Shown one piece after another: positions 7,169-7,414 of a stretch of 7,414 bases of DNA (positions within the stretch are counted from its first letter, which is position 1; each line of letters starts with the position of its first letter). The DNA is from Akkermansiaceae bacterium. GTDB taxonomy: Bacteria > Verrucomicrobiota > Verrucomicrobiia > Verrucomicrobiales > Akkermansiaceae. The notes below the pieces were generated by a model. It saw nothing but the letters and a program-made list of their open reading frames with translations. It ran no database searches and was not told the origin of the DNA. The translations under genes were made by a program, and so were the position numbers. Where the stretch lies: positions 1 to 7,414 of the forward strand of contig JAQGPE010000062.1 in NCBI GenBank assembly GCA_028293225.1, given 5' to 3'.

Positions 7169-7263
7169 GCGGGAAATGGGTACAGTGACGGGCGTTGAGA
7201 CTGGTTACCGGAATCCCCTTCCACGACCTCCGGGTCATCCTGCCAGAACAGGGAGGGGGATTG

Positions 7264-7285
7264 GGTGGCCAGACTTCCAGCCACC
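7264..7285. repeat. Inverted repeat immediately before the start of the 3' edge gene
   Basis: GGTGGC (7264-7269) and GCCACC (7280-7285) are perfect 6-base arms around a 10-base loop, ending 7 bases before the ATG at 7293, exactly where a ribosome binding site would normally sit. It could fold in the mRNA and limit translation initiation, or be chance. Confidence 0.3.
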
Positions 7286-7292
7286 TGATTGT

Positions 7293-7414
7293 ATGATCGT
7301 TTTCAAAGTTCTCATCTCCGCCGTTTTGCTGGCCTGGGTCGCAGGCGGTTTTGTGGTCATCGCCAAGTATCAGCAGATCTTCGGGCCGAACCGCGACCAC
7401 CTTTCGGAAACGCC
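7293..7414 (+). CDS. N-terminus of an unidentified membrane-anchored protein (cut by window edge)
   Basis: Forty codons are visible from the ATG at 7293 to the end of the window with no stop. The peptide begins MIVFKVLISAVLLAWVAGG and continues with a hydrophobic stretch to about residue 24, then a polar segment (KYQQIFGPNRDHLSET). This is a single membrane helix or an uncleaved signal anchor; no lipobox cysteine and no clear signal peptidase site is visible. The family cannot be named from this much sequence. No earlier ATG or GTG start lies close by in the frame and no Shine-Dalgarno is seen. It is divergent from the MocR regulator across 203 bases that contain the repeated GTACAG sites, so it is a candidate target of that regulator. 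Confidence 0.6.
   Translation, partial: MIVFKVLISAVLLAWVAGGFVVIAKYQQIFGPNRDHLSET

Larger units (their letters stand above)
7104..7185. promoter_or_regulatory. Repeated GTACAG/CTGTAC half-sites: candidate MocR operator
   Basis: Three copies of one hexamer lie in the divergent region: GTACAG at 7104-7109, CTGTAC at 7152-7157 and GTACAG at 7180-7185. The last two extend to a perfect 7-base inverted pair, CTGTACC (7152-7158) and GGTACAG (7179-7185), 20 bases apart. MocR and GntR regulators often bind repeated short sites beside their own gene, so these are good candidates for autoregulation and for control of the divergent gene at 7293. The assignment is inferred from position and repetition, not from a known motif. 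Confidence 0.45.

Noticed and set aside
7090..7284. N-terminal extension of the MocR protein to the ATG at 7284
   Set aside because: The extra 65 residues show no family similarity, and the stretch holds the repeated hexamers and promoter-like boxes expected of an intergenic region.

Overview
The window is GC-rich bacterial chromosomal DNA (roughly 60-65% by eye), densely coded, with no sign of mobile elements, RNA genes or CRISPR. It holds five protein-coding genes, two of them cut by the window edges. No start codon has a convincing Shine-Dalgarno sequence. Together with the gene content (potassium-independent H+-pyrophosphatase, MidA-type methyltransferase, class A penicillin-binding protein, MocR regulator), this fits the Verrucomicrobiota/Planctomycetota neighbourhood. 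My best guess is a Luteolibacter/Haloferula-like verrucomicrobium; this is inference, not proof.

Layout: positions 1-1911 (minus) carry most of a membrane-bound proton-pumping pyrophosphatase whose last ~60 residues lie outside the window. After a 110-base gap comes a MidA-family SAM-dependent methyltransferase (2022-3164, minus). It is divergent, across only 46 bases, from a class A penicillin-binding protein (3211-5646, plus). That protein converges, with an 18-base gap, on a MocR-type regulator fusing a GntR winged helix to an aminotransferase fold (5665-7089, minus). A 203-base divergent intergenic region follows, holding repeated GTACAG/CTGTAC half-sites. The window ends in the first 40 codons of a small membrane-anchored protein (from 7293, plus).

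There is no obvious shared pathway. The pyrophosphatase and MidA both touch energy conservation (ion-gradient formation; complex I assembly in known MidA/NDUFAF7 homologues). The penicillin-binding protein serves cell-wall synthesis. The MocR protein and its divergent neighbour form a plausible regulator-target pair. No wholly new system is evident. The most notable signals are within known families. The penicillin-binding protein has a complete glycosyltransferase domain, but its transpeptidase domain has lost the catalytic Ser and Lys of the SxxK motif, and the Ser of SxN, while keeping KTG. The pyrophosphatase carries replacements at two normally conserved membrane glutamates (Glu to Asn at residue 351, Glu to Val at residue 442) although its pyrophosphate-binding residues are intact.
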